This document shows positions 1 to 8,228 of a stretch of 64,000 nucleotides of DNA, in pieces. Under the pieces are notes generated by a model. That model was not told where the DNA came from. It made no database searches and worked only from the letters and a program-made list of their open reading frames with translations. Position 1 is the stretch's first letter. Each line of letters opens with the position of its first letter. Source of the stretch: Brucella anthropi_A (GTDB lineage: Bacteria; Pseudomonadota; Alphaproteobacteria; Rhizobiales; Rhizobiaceae); contig NZ_LQBD01000015.1 of the NCBI RefSeq assembly GCF_046630315.1, positions 1 to 64,000 of the forward strand. Direction: 5' to 3'. Both the position numbers and the translations under genes were made by a program.

Positions 1-71
1 TAGCCGCGCTCGGTAATCTGCGCGACAGCATCGCGCTTGAACTCGTCACTGAAATTGCCAGACCCCATCAT
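1..71 (-). mobile_element. IS3-family transposase OrfA, N-terminal fragment cut by the window edge
   Basis: The minus strand from two consecutive ATG codons (71 and 68) reads MMGSGNFSDEFKRDAVAQIT and then ERGY before the window ends. This is the usual start of IS3-family OrfA, a helix-turn-helix subunit that binds the element's ends. A strong purine-rich ribosome site (AAGGAGG) precedes the start. The element probably ends near 129, where the outward strand reads TGTGAATAG, fitting the TG...CA ends of IS3 elements. Only the first 23 codons are present, so whether the element is intact cannot be judged. Insertion sequences are common in the Brucella wbk region, which would lie to the left. Confidence 0.8.
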
Positions 72-280
72 GGCCTCCTTGCCTCAAAAATAGGGAAGAA
101 AGCGTCCACAAATCTAGGGGCTATTCACATCTCCCCGCCTATTCGTTAAAATGCAGTGGAGATACTACGCCCTGAGACAGGAATTGCAGAGTCTCGCATT
201 GACGACAATATGCTCCGGAAAGCCATACGGCCAAATCTCGCGAATATTCAGCGGCTGATGATCTATTGAAACAGAAGAAA

Positions 281-355
281 TGGCTGGGGCGCCTGGATTC
301 GAACCAGGGAATGGCGGTACCAAAAACCGCTGCCTTACCGCTTGGCTACGCCCCA
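281..355 (-). tRNA. tRNA-Gln (anticodon TTG), CCA encoded
   Basis: The minus strand folds as a complete cloverleaf. The acceptor stem TGGGGCG pairs with CGCCCCA, followed by discriminator G and an encoded CCA. The anticodon stem GCGGT/ACCGC encloses the loop TTTTGGT, giving anticodon TTG (Gln). The T-arm holds the GGTTCGAATCC signature. It lies between an IS end and wbkF, so it is a plausible border of the O-antigen region. Confidence 0.96.
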
Positions 356-387
356 ACAAATCACACCGAAGCAATCGGTTGCGCGGC

Positions 388-416
388 CTTATAGCCGCTT
401 CGAAACCCAAGTGCAA
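388..416 (-). promoter_or_regulatory. Sigma-70-type promoter of tRNA-Gln
   Basis: On the minus strand TTGCAC (411-416) and TATAAG (388-393) are separated by exactly 17 bp and placed about 30 bp upstream of the tRNA 5' end. This is the expected arrangement for a housekeeping promoter. Transcription start is inferred near 381. Confidence 0.6.
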
Positions 417-576
417 TCGCCTAATACCGAAATCCTGCCCAAGCTGACAGGCCCTGTGAAGAACCTTTTCAACCCCATATCGCCACCGTCCCAGCAACAA
501 AACAAAAGCGTCGATTTGCGTCCAGCCCCAAAGCTGCTACTTCCTACCAACGAGTGTATTTCCGTCGGTATTCGCC

Positions 577-1584
577 ATGCTGTTCTTGTTGATTTCGTTT
601 CTCGTCAGTGCCGCCCTCTGCGGTCTTGGTCTCTATCTGCTGAACCGGCTGTTGCCCGCACAGTTTCTGGCGGCACGGATGAGTTCGCGCTCCAACCATA
701 CAACCGTCGCGCGGCAGATCGGCGGCCTGGCGCTTATCCCCGCCATCATCGTGACCTTGCTCATCTTTGCGCCGGATCTGGAGGTGAACGCGCATCTGGC
801 GCTTTGCCTTTCAGGAGCTTCGCTGCTGCTCTGGATCGTCGGCGGTCTGGACGATCGCTATGAGCTTTCGGAAATCATCAGGCTGGGATCGCAGTTCATT
901 GCTGCCGGGCTGGTCGTCTACGGTCTGGGACCGGACTTCCGGCTGTTGCCCGGCCTCCTGCCCCACTGGCTGGAAGCGGCTCTCATTGTTCTGGCGCTGG
1001 TGGTTGCGATCAATGTCACCAATTTCATGGACGGTCTCGATCTCATGACCGCCGCGGGCATCGGGATTCCACTCGCCGGCATCGGTCTTCTGGCCGCCCT
1101 TGGTCTTGCGGGGCTGCAAAGCGGCGGCATTGGCATCATCGCGGCAGGCGGGATTGTGGGTTTTGCCATCTTCAACCGTCCACCGGCCACGATTTTTCTG
1201 GGCGATTCCGGCAGCTTGCCGCTCGGCCTGATTGCCGGCACCGCACTAATCCTGCTTGCACGAGAAACGCACATTGCCGTCGCGCTGATCCTGCCGCTTT
1301 ATTATGTTCTCGATGCGGGAACGACCATCGTGATGCGGCTTGGCCAGGGCGAGAATATCCTGAAAGCGCATTCCAAGCACGCTTATCAGACGGCCAAGCG
1401 TTCAGGCTGGAGCGTCTTGAAGGTCGTCGGCCATGTGGCGTTCCTGAATCTCATCCTCATCGCCTGCGCCGTCGCATTGCTGGCGCTTGACCACACGATC
1501 ACCCAGATCGCCTTCCTGCTGGTCGCCATTGTCGCGACGCTGGTTCTGCTGCTGGATTTCCGGGGACGCTTCAGGAAGCTATAA
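577..1584 (+). CDS. wbkF: WbkF, polyprenyl-phosphate sugar-1-phosphate transferase (MraY/WecA family)
   Basis: This 335-residue protein is almost entirely hydrophobic, with about ten membrane segments. It carries the family's acidic motifs, GGLDDRYEL on the first cytoplasmic loop and NFMDGLDLMT further on. The family moves a sugar-1-phosphate from a nucleotide sugar to undecaprenyl phosphate at the inner membrane, starting glycan assembly. The pairing with WbkD matches the Brucella genes thought to prime O-polysaccharide with an N-acetylated amino sugar such as QuiNAc. No strong ribosome site precedes the ATG at 577, so the start is moderately sure. Its 3' end overlaps the 3' end of wbkD by 14 bp on the opposite strand. 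Confidence 0.9.
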   Translation: MLFLLISFLVSAALCGLGLYLLNRLLPAQFLAARMSSRSNHTTVARQIGGLALIPAIIVTLLIFAPDLEVNAHLALCLSGASLLLWIVGGLDDRYELSEIIRLGSQFIAAGLVVYGLGPDFRLLPGLLPHWLEAALIVLALVVAINVTNFMDGLDLMTAAGIGIPLAGIGLLAALGLAGLQSGGIGIIAAGGIVGFAIFNRPPATIFLGDSGSLPLGLIAGTALILLARETHIAVALILPLYYVLDAGTTIVMRLGQGENILKAHSKHAYQTAKRSGWSVLKVVGHVAFLNLILIACAVALLALDHTITQIAFLLVAIVATLVLLLDFRGRFRKL

Positions 1585-3439
1585 CGTCGAACAACACCTT
1601 GCGGACCGCAGCCACGTCGCCGCTTTCCATGGCAGCGCGCAGTGCCTCGAGGCTCGCCGGAACATCGATCGCAGCCTTGCTGCCTTGCGGCGCGCGCATG
1701 ATTTTCGGATGGCGCGTCGGTTCTGCCAGCGAAGGATCGTAGAAGAGTTCTTCATACATCTTCTCGCCTTCGCGAATCCCTGTCGTCTCAATGGCAATAT
1801 CGCCATGCGGATTCTCATCATTCCGGACGGTCAGCCCGGCCAGAAGAATCATGTTTTCCGCCAGATCGCGGATTTTCACCGGCTCGCCCATTTCCAGCAG
1901 GACAGTGTCGCCGGATTCGGCGATGGCGCCCGATTGCACGATAAGCTCGGCCGCTTCCTTGATCGACATGAAATAGCGGGTCATGTCTTCATGGGTCAGC
2001 GTAACCGGGCCGCCATTGGCGATCTGTTCGCGAAAAAGCGGAACCACGGACCCGTTCGATCCCAGAACATTGCCGAAACGGACGGAATAGAATGCCTTTT
2101 TCTTCCCTGACTGTTCAGCCAGCTTGCCGCAATAATAAATGACGAGTTCAGCCCAGCGCTTGGTTGCCCCCATCACATTTGTCGGCCGCACGGCCTTGTC
2201 CGACGAGATGAGCACCATGCGTTCGACATCGGTGTCGAGAGCCGCTTCAGCCACTTCAAGCGTGCCGAAAACATTGTTGAAGATGCCGATCAGCGGGTTT
2301 TTCTCGACAAGCGGCACGTGTTTATACGCCGCGCAATGATAGACCGTGTCGACATGATGGTCGCGAATGGTTTTTTCCACGCAGGCCCGGTCACGCACCG
2401 AACCCAGGATCGGCACGATCTCGCAATTGGCGATCTGCCTCAATTGCCTGTCGATCGTGTACAGCGCAAACTCGCTCGACTCGAACAGCACGATGCAGGC
2501 GGGGTTCCACTGCGAAATGGTGCGGCAAAGCTGACTGCCGATGGAGCCGCCCGCTCCTGTTATCATGATGCGCCGCCCTTCGACAACTTCCCGCAGCAAG
2601 GCGACATCCGGCGGCACGGGTGAACGCCCGAGCAGATCGTCAATCTCGACATTGCGGAGCGAACTGACCAGATATTTGCCAGCCGTCAGATCGGCGATCG
2701 GCGGAAGAATACGCGTATTGACCGGAAGGCGTCCGAGCAGCCGCGCAAAATCCTGACGCTTTTTCTGGTCGAGCGTCGGTTCGGACACGACCACCTGCTT
2801 GATTCCGTAATTGTCGATCAGGGCAGGAATGTCCTCCACCCCATAGACGCGCAATCCGCTGATATCCATGCCGTTGAGCTGGCCATCGGGATCGATGAAG
2901 CCGACGATCAATGTATCGCTATGGCTGCGGAGCGCGGTGGCCAGCTGGCGGGCGGGCTCGCCCACGCCGATAATCAGCGCCGAGCTTGAATAATGCTTGT
3001 CCGATTCAGCACTGCGCAGAAGCCACTTCGCTCCAAAGCGGCTGGCGGAAATGAAAACCGTGCTCAAAAGCCAGTAGAGAAGCGGGACGGAACGCGGCAG
3101 ACCGGCGCCGCCGTTGAGTTCCATCAGGAACACAAGCGCCACCCAGAACAGCGCGGCAATGGCGGTGGCCTGAAAAATCGGCCAGATCGAGCGTTCGGCC
3201 AGATAGCGGATAATGGCGCGGTAAAGTCCAAACCGGACAAAAACCGGGATCGCCAGAACCGGCGCGATGAAGATCAGAAATATTTGTCCTTCGTTCGGTA
3301 CAAAAACGAAGCCGAGACGCATGACAAAGGCCAGATAGGCACTCAGCAACAGCAGAATACAGTCGCTCAGCATCAGAATGATCTGTTTGCTGGCGCGCGG
3401 CAAAAGCGCCAATCTCTGCCATGGATATTTCAAACTCAT
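1571..3439 (-). CDS. wbkD: WbkD, membrane-anchored nucleotide-sugar 4,6-dehydratase (FlaA1/CapD/PglF type)
   Basis: This 622-residue protein has four N-terminal membrane segments (about residues 15-145), a CoA-binding-like domain (about 150-280) and a C-terminal extended SDR domain. The SDR domain has GAGGSIGSQ for NAD(P) binding and the motif SSDKAVRPTNVMGATKR, in which Met replaces the usual SDR Tyr ahead of Lys, as in PglF-like long dehydratases. The family converts UDP-GlcNAc to a 4-keto-6-deoxy sugar. In Brucella the product is probably an intermediate toward N-acetylquinovosamine for O-antigen priming. It converges on wbkF. The start sits at MSLKYPW, with the first membrane helix after residue 18. 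Confidence 0.9.
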   Translation of the reverse strand: MSLKYPWQRLALLPRASKQIILMLSDCILLLLSAYLAFVMRLGFVFVPNEGQIFLIFIAPVLAIPVFVRFGLYRAIIRYLAERSIWPIFQATAIAALFWVALVFLMELNGGAGLPRSVPLLYWLLSTVFISASRFGAKWLLRSAESDKHYSSSALIIGVGEPARQLATALRSHSDTLIVGFIDPDGQLNGMDISGLRVYGVEDIPALIDNYGIKQVVVSEPTLDQKKRQDFARLLGRLPVNTRILPPIADLTAGKYLVSSLRNVEIDDLLGRSPVPPDVALLREVVEGRRIMITGAGGSIGSQLCRTISQWNPACIVLFESSEFALYTIDRQLRQIANCEIVPILGSVRDRACVEKTIRDHHVDTVYHCAAYKHVPLVEKNPLIGIFNNVFGTLEVAEAALDTDVERMVLISSDKAVRPTNVMGATKRWAELVIYYCGKLAEQSGKKKAFYSVRFGNVLGSNGSVVPLFREQIANGGPVTLTHEDMTRYFMSIKEAAELIVQSGAIAESGDTVLLEMGEPVKIRDLAENMILLAGLTVRNDENPHGDIAIETTGIREGEKMYEELFYDPSLAEPTRHPKIMRAPQGSKAAIDVPASLEALRAAMESGDVAAVRKVLFDVIAS

Positions 3440-3723
3440 ACGCGTTTTATCCCGCTCTCACTCAGAGAGAAATACCGGAAAGATTCCAGCACCATAAGGC
3501 TCATCAAACGACTATCAAGGACTGAAACCCAGTCAACGTCTCCGCAACATGTGTATCTGTTCTGGCTGCGAAGCGCTCCAATTTCTCGCCACCGTTACCA
3601 TGAGTCCTCTGGCCAAACTATATGAATTGCCGTTTCAAGCGCTTAACAAACATGTTTTGGCGAAATTGCGGCCTATATGTTCTTGTCCGGCAATTGTGCG
3701 GACCAGTCCGCCGCACCTTTTTG

Positions 3724-4560
3724 TCAGGCGATGACAATGCCGCTGCGAACACTGCGCCAGTTCGTTCCATCCGAACAGGCCATTTCCGCACCCGATGGCG
3801 CATCGGTGACGAATACGATTGCGCCCGCCCCCTGGCTCCCGGCAGGGGGAAGCGATGCAACCGCATAGGATGCCGGACGGATCGGGCCGTCGACATCGAG
3901 CCGGGTCTGCGGCCAGATCGAACCGACGGCGACATTGCCGGTCGCGTGATCGATCCTGATCGCCTCGCGCCATTGTCCGCTGTCGCTGCTTACCTTCACG
4001 CTGAAATCATTGCTGCCATTCAGCCCCATTTCAGCAAAGCCCGTCCAGTTCGTCTGGTACAGAAGGCTTGCCGTATCGCCAGCCGCCTGCTTGTTCACCT
4101 TCACCTGATGCCCTGCCCCGGCATTGTTGAACAGGCTGGCATCCGACGAGATTGCAAGCCGGTTGACCGCATCCGCCGTGGCATGAACGCCCAGCATGGA
4201 CAGGGACAGGTTTTCGGGCACCGATGAAACAGCCTTCCAGAGAGCGCCATCGTAAACGAGCAGCCGCGCTTCGTCCTCGACATAGGCCTGCCAGCCGATA
4301 GCAGGCACGACAAACAGCCAGCCACCATCGATGAAAGAGGCAATCGCGCCATCTTTTCCCGACCAGCTTCCGGTCGCCGGCGCGGCCACGAGATAGCGCT
4401 CTCCTTCGCCGGGCGTTGCGGGCGCCTCGGTCCGGCTTTGCGACTTGACGCTCAGATGCACCACCGCGTCAAGCAAGCGCAGGGCCTCGTTATGGGTGAT
4501 ATGCTTCTGCGCCTGGCTGGGCAGGATATAGGGCAATTTCAGATTTGGGGTTTGGTCCAT
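3724..4560 (-). CDS. DUF2793 domain protein, phage-tail-like orphan
   Basis: This 278-residue protein begins MDQTPNLKLPYILPSQAQKH, the typical opening of DUF2793 proteins, which are common in prophages and gene-transfer-agent-like regions of alphaproteobacteria. The repeated Gly/Trp-rich DUF2793 core fills the first 120 residues. The C-terminal half looks beta-rich and ends without a membrane segment. The start at 4560 is fixed by GAGGAG at 4567-4572, six bases upstream. No other phage gene lies nearby, so it may be a remnant or a domesticated structural gene. The biochemical role is unknown. Confidence 0.75.
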   Translation of the reverse strand: MDQTPNLKLPYILPSQAQKHITHNEALRLLDAVVHLSVKSQSRTEAPATPGEGERYLVAAPATGSWSGKDGAIASFIDGGWLFVVPAIGWQAYVEDEARLLVYDGALWKAVSSVPENLSLSMLGVHATADAVNRLAISSDASLFNNAGAGHQVKVNKQAAGDTASLLYQTNWTGFAEMGLNGSNDFSVKVSSDSGQWREAIRIDHATGNVAVGSIWPQTRLDVDGPIRPASYAVASLPPAGSQGAGAIVFVTDAPSGAEMACSDGTNWRSVRSGIVIA

Positions 4561-4628
4561 GAACAACTCCTCGCAATGGATGATGCGAGAAGTCTAGTCC
4601 GCGAGCCCCGGAGGGGGATAAGTCCGGT

Positions 4629-4985
4629 TCAACTGCCCCGATAGGTCGAATAGGACCACGGGCTGACAAGCAGGGGCACATGGTAATGGCCATCGGCATC
4701 GGCGATTGAAAACCGGATCGGCACACGATCGAGGAATGGCGGATTGGCCTGATCCGCACCGCGCCCGTCGAAATATTCGGCCACATGAAACTGCAATTCA
4801 TATGTGCCGGTCCGCATCTCATCCTCCGAAAGCAAAGGCGCGTCGGTGCGTCCGTCGAGATTGGTCACGGTGCGCTTGACAAGCTCGGCCGCGCCGTTTG
4901 CGCCGATGCGATAAAGGTCGACGCGCATCGCCGCCGCGGGGCTGCCATGGGCGGTATCGAGAACATGCGTGGAGAGTTTTCCCAT
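4629..4985 (-). CDS. uraH: 5-hydroxyisourate hydrolase (transthyretin-like)
   Basis: This 118-residue protein has the family hallmarks: STHVLDTAHG at the N-terminus (His7 catalytic), an internal Arg-rich strand and the C-terminal YRGS tetrapeptide. The enzyme hydrolyses 5-hydroxyisourate, the product of urate oxidation, to OHCU in the cytoplasm. The ATG at 4985 follows GAGGGA and gives the normal family length; the reading frame runs further upstream into allA but without homology. It lies 19 bp downstream of allA, so the two ureide-pathway genes are probably cotranscribed. No urate oxidase or OHCU decarboxylase gene is in the window. Confidence 0.95.
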   Translation of the reverse strand: MGKLSTHVLDTAHGSPAAAMRVDLYRIGANGAAELVKRTVTNLDGRTDAPLLSEDEMRTGTYELQFHVAEYFDGRGADQANPPFLDRVPIRFSIADADGHYHVPLLVSPWSYSTYRGS

Positions 4986-5004
4986 AATATCCCTCGGATG
5001 AAGC

Positions 5005-5514
5005 TCAGGCCGGTTTGGTCGTTTCAATGCGGTAAGCGATGTCGGAGAAGAAGAACTCCTCCAGATTGTCCTCCCTGCCGGCCCGATCGACAACCAGAAA
5101 ATCGGATTTCCGCTCAAGCGCAAGCAGCGGATGGTGCCATATATTGCGCAGATAATTGACGCCCTGATTGCCCTGCGCAAGAAAAACGCGCGGGCGGGCG
5201 GGCCTGCCGCCGGAATCTTCCGCGACCACCACGAGAAACGGCCTGCCGTTCAACGGAATGAATGCCTGCGAGCCGAAAGGATGGCGTTCCATCATGACGA
5301 TGTCGATCGGCGCTTCGAACGACTGCCCCCGGAAGATATTGACGAGAACCCTTGCCTCTGTGCCAGCGGCTTCGACACGCGCGAGATCATGATACCGCTC
5401 CGTGGTGCCGTTGTTGATGAGCCGGAGCTCGGCCCCTTCCGTCTCGATGACATCGCCAAAGGGTGCAAAAGCTTCTTTTGTCAGCGGTTCAACCGCCAGC
5501 GTTTCGACGTGCAA
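5005..5514 (-). CDS. allA: Ureidoglycolate lyase, TTG start
   Basis: The product is 169 residues and matches AllA: EAFAPFGDVIE near the N-terminus, then FRGQ, MMERHPFGSQAFIPL and NQGVNYLRNIWHHPLLAL, containing the cupin-type metal ligands. It cleaves ureidoglycolate to glyoxylate and urea at the end of purine degradation. I chose TTG at 5514 because GGGGAG sits six bases upstream and the resulting length fits the family. An in-frame ATG at 5571 would add 19 unconserved residues. Followed by uraH. Confidence 0.9.
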   Translation of the reverse strand: MHVETLAVEPLTKEAFAPFGDVIETEGAELRLINNGTTERYHDLARVEAAGTEARVLVNIFRGQSFEAPIDIVMMERHPFGSQAFIPLNGRPFLVVVAEDSGGRPARPRVFLAQGNQGVNYLRNIWHHPLLALERKSDFLVVDRAGREDNLEEFFFSDIAYRIETTKPA

Positions 5515-5604
5515 ATCAACCTCCCCGTAAGAACAGATTTCTTGGAGAGACAAAGCTTGGTGATCGCGCATCTGTCAATCGCGAAGCAGTTTCAACCGAA
5601 ACAA

Positions 5605-5629
5605 AAAGCCGGGCGGACGGCCCGGCTTT
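5605..5629 (-). terminator. Rho-independent terminator after bioY
   Basis: A G+C-rich stem AAAGCCGGGC...GCCCGGCTTT with a short loop is followed on the minus strand by a T run (TTTTTG). It sits just past the bioY stop and upstream of allA, so it separates the two. Confidence 0.75.
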
Positions 5630-5651
5630 CAGCAAGCGAATTGTCAACAAC

Positions 5652-6251
5652 TCAGCGTTTGACAAGCGACATCATGGCGGGCACACCGCAGGCTGCGAGC
5701 GCAAGCTTGACCAGATCTCCGACGATAAAGGCGCCGAAACCGAAGGCGATGGCCTTTTCCAGACCGAAGAGATAGGCCATCCAGCCAGCGCCCATGACAA
5801 GAATGACGGCTTCCGCGAGCAGCATCGCACCGCCGAGAGCAAGCGGATTGCGCGCCAGCCCCTTGTCGGCGGCGCGTCCGACAATCCAGGCGGCGGCAAG
5901 ATAGGAAAGAAGGTAGCCGCCCGTCGGGCCGACCATATAGGCAAGGCCGATGCCCTTTTCCGGCGTTCCGGTGAAGACCGGCATGCCGAGCGCGCCTTCC
6001 AGCAGATAAAGCGCGACAGTCGCCATGGCGAGCCGCGAGCCGTAAAGCGCTGAAATGGCAAAGAGAGCAAAGGTCTGCATGGTCACATTGAGGTAGACCA
6101 GATCGACCTTGATCTTGGCGGAAATGGCAAGAACAGCCGTCCCGATCAACGCAAGCCCGACAAACCAGAAGGCGCGGGCCAATTGTCTGGTCGGCAGATA
6201 TTCTGCGGCGAGAGAGGCAGTGGCAATGCGAGACTTGGCTCTGTGAGGCAT
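5652..6251 (-). CDS. bioY: BioY family biotin transporter (ECF S component)
   Basis: This 199-residue protein has about six membrane helices and the BioY core (ALYGSRLAMATVALYLLEGALGMPVF, shown here in parts: EGALGMPVF, GPTGGYLLSY). BioY binds biotin and imports it alone or with the ATPase/transmembrane pair BioMN, neither of which is encoded here. The ATG at 6251 (MPHRAKSR) follows GTGGAG at good spacing; an upstream in-frame ATG at 6305 lacks a ribosome site. The 5' region is shared with the divergent hydrolase gene and contains TATATAAGG. BioR is known to control bioY in Brucella, but I see no clear full BioR palindrome here. Confidence 0.92.
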   Translation of the reverse strand: MPHRAKSRIATASLAAEYLPTRQLARAFWFVGLALIGTAVLAISAKIKVDLVYLNVTMQTFALFAISALYGSRLAMATVALYLLEGALGMPVFTGTPEKGIGLAYMVGPTGGYLLSYLAAAWIVGRAADKGLARNPLALGGAMLLAEAVILVMGAGWMAYLFGLEKAIAFGFGAFIVGDLVKLALAACGVPAMMSLVKR

Positions 6252-6402
6252 ATCCAACTCCACTTTTGACGCGGCGGCAATTCTCCGGAAACTGCCCTCC
6301 GACACGATTGTCAGCGCGCGCGACTGTTCACGTTTGCAACCCGACTATATAAGGCCTATGCCGTTTCATCAATCAAACCAAAGAAGAATGGAAGCCGCTT
6401 CA

Positions 6403-7308
6403 ATGGCGCTTGTTTTCGACAGCAGTTTCACGCCCCAATATGGGAAGCCGGTTGAACTGGGTAAAGGCATCTTGCGCCTCACCGTCAACAATCCGAGCGC
6501 CTTCACCTTTCATGGCACCAACAGCTATATCATCGGCACGGATACGCTGGCGATCATCGATCCCGGCCCGGAGGACGAGGCGCATTACAACGCCCTGATC
6601 GCGGCCATTGCCGGGCGCCCGGTCAGCCATGTTTTCGTCAGCCACACGCACCGCGACCATTCCCCTTTGGCGCGGCGCCTGAAGGAGAATCTTGGCGCCC
6701 GCACCGTCGCCGAAGGGCCGCATCGCCCTGCCCGCCCCTACTATGCGGGCGAAACGAACATGCTCGAAGCCAGCGCCGATACGGACTTCGTTCCGGATAT
6801 CGTGCTTAGCGACGGCGATTCAATCGAAGGCGACGGCTGGACGCTGGAAGGAATTCATACGCCCGGCCATGCCGCCAACCACATGGCCTTCGGCCTGAAG
6901 AATACGGGCATCCTTTTTTCCGCCGATCATGTCATGGCCTGGGCGACATCCATCGTCGCGCCGCCCGATGGCTCGATGAACGACTATATGATTTCGCTCG
7001 AAAAGCTTTTGGCACGCGACGACAGGGTCTATCTGCCGGGCCATGGCGGCGCTGTGACCAAGCCTGCCGCCTTCGTTCGCGGCCTGCGCGCCCATCGCAA
7101 GATGCGCGAGCGCGCCATTTTGGAGCGCGTTCTGCAGGGCGACCGGACAATCGGCGACATGGTGAAGGTGATCTATCGCGACACAGATCCGCGCCTGCAT
7201 GGCGCGGCTGCGCTCTCCGTGCTCGCACATCTGGAAGATCTGGTCGGGCGCGGAGAGGTCACGACCGATGGTCATCCGTCGCTCGACAGTATTTATCTTC
7301 CAGCCTGA
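6403..7308 (+). CDS. Metallo-beta-lactamase-fold hydrolase (LACTB2/glyoxalase-II-like)
   Basis: The 301-residue protein carries the zinc motif HTHRDH (His81, His83, Asp85, His86), a GHAANHM metal ligand and a SADHVMAW Asp, then a C-terminal winged-helix-like segment seen in LACTB2 relatives. It is probably a cytoplasmic thioesterase, nuclease or other hydrolase; the substrate is not evident. ATG at 6403 matches where family homology starts (LVFDSSFTPQYG) and has GGAAG eight bases upstream. In-frame ATGs at 6388, 6358 and 6334 are alternatives. Its stop abuts the stop of the convergent DUF1499 gene. Confidence 0.85.
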   Translation: MALVFDSSFTPQYGKPVELGKGILRLTVNNPSAFTFHGTNSYIIGTDTLAIIDPGPEDEAHYNALIAAIAGRPVSHVFVSHTHRDHSPLARRLKENLGARTVAEGPHRPARPYYAGETNMLEASADTDFVPDIVLSDGDSIEGDGWTLEGIHTPGHAANHMAFGLKNTGILFSADHVMAWATSIVAPPDGSMNDYMISLEKLLARDDRVYLPGHGGAVTKPAAFVRGLRAHRKMRERAILERVLQGDRTIGDMVKVIYRDTDPRLHGAAALSVLAHLEDLVGRGEVTTDGHPSLDSIYLPA

Positions 7309-8097
7309 TCATTCCACATCCGCCGGAGCCTTGTTGACCTCACCCTCCAGCGCGCCCAGAAAATCGGTGATGAAGCCCGCATTCTGCCCCATATCGCGCT
7401 TGCCATAGCGGGAAAGCGAACGCACATCGACATAAGTTGTTTCGCCCTCATCGAGCAGGCGGATGACGATATCGCTTTCGAGCCCCAGGATGAAACTGTG
7501 CGCGGTCACGACAAATCGCGTGGTGTTCTGTTCCGGCGAAGAAGCGTTGCGCGCCAATTCCTGCCATCCGAAAGCCTTGAGAACCGTCTCGACCCCTTGC
7601 GCGACGCGGTCGGGCGCCGCTTCATAACGGCGTCCGACCACATCGGGATAGGCGGTCAGCTGGGTCAGCGCATCGCCGCTCACCGTCATCGTCAAGGGGT
7701 TCATCCATGGCAGGCGCGGCGGCATGCCGGACGGGAATTGCGGCGGCGTCTCGAAATCCGTGGAGATGTCGTAAAGCGGCGGGGAGAGATACCACAATGC
7801 TGTCACCAGCCCGACCGGGAGAAGCACGGCAAAGGCGAACATGCCGCCCCAGAAGGAGCGCGCCCCGCCCTTGTCGCCATTGACCCAGAGATTGCGAAAG
7901 CCTTTTGCCGAGCACAGGAGAGCCAGAATGGCGAGAGCGGTGCTCAATCCGGCAACCAGCACCAGATCCGGCGTCTCCAATGTCCAGAAACGATGCAGCA
8001 CAAACGCCAGCGCAAGCAGCACAAGCGCAAAAAGGCCAAGCCGAAGCGCCCAGACCGCAGAGCGCGACTGACGCCGCTGGTAGCGAAGTTTTCTCAT
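7309..8097 (-). CDS. DUF1499 membrane protein
   Basis: A 262-residue protein with three N-terminal membrane helices (about residues 15-120) followed by a soluble DUF1499 domain containing the family pattern of a processed hydrophilic segment (TTYVDVRSLSRYG). Function of the family is unknown; it is widespread in alphaproteobacteria. It is monocistronic as far as the sequence shows, with the gene end to end with the upstream hydrolase. Confidence 0.8.
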   Translation of the reverse strand: MRKLRYQRRQSRSAVWALRLGLFALVLLALAFVLHRFWTLETPDLVLVAGLSTALAILALLCSAKGFRNLWVNGDKGGARSFWGGMFAFAVLLPVGLVTALWYLSPPLYDISTDFETPPQFPSGMPPRLPWMNPLTMTVSGDALTQLTAYPDVVGRRYEAAPDRVAQGVETVLKAFGWQELARNASSPEQNTTRFVVTAHSFILGLESDIVIRLLDEGETTYVDVRSLSRYGKRDMGQNAGFITDFLGALEGEVNKAPADVE

Positions 8098-8182
8098 GCA
8101 GTCTCCGCGAGCATTTCCCTGTCTTCACGCCGTATGAATAGCAGAGAGATTTTCGCGCGGCAAAACCCCAACATGGAAATTC

Positions 8183-8213
8183 AAATGTCCCGCCTGTCAG
8201 GACGGGACATTTT
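8183..8213 (-). terminator. Hairpin terminator after the cytochrome pair
   Basis: Stem AATGTCCCG/CGGGACATT with a ten-base loop lies 16 bp past the stop of the diheme cytochrome gene and is followed by a T-rich tract on the minus strand. Confidence 0.6.
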
Positions 8214-8228
8214 TCCGCGCAATACCAA

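Noticed and set aside
4629..5180. Long version (183 codons) of the hydroxyisourate hydrolase
   Set aside because: The extra N-terminus overlaps allA and lacks similarity; the internal ATG at 4985 has a ribosome site and the correct family length.
6340..6352. Possible BioR operator upstream of bioY (ACTATATAAGG)
   Set aside because: Only about 7 of 10 positions agree with the TTATMKATAA consensus that I recall, and the right half is wrong; it may simply be a promoter -10 region.
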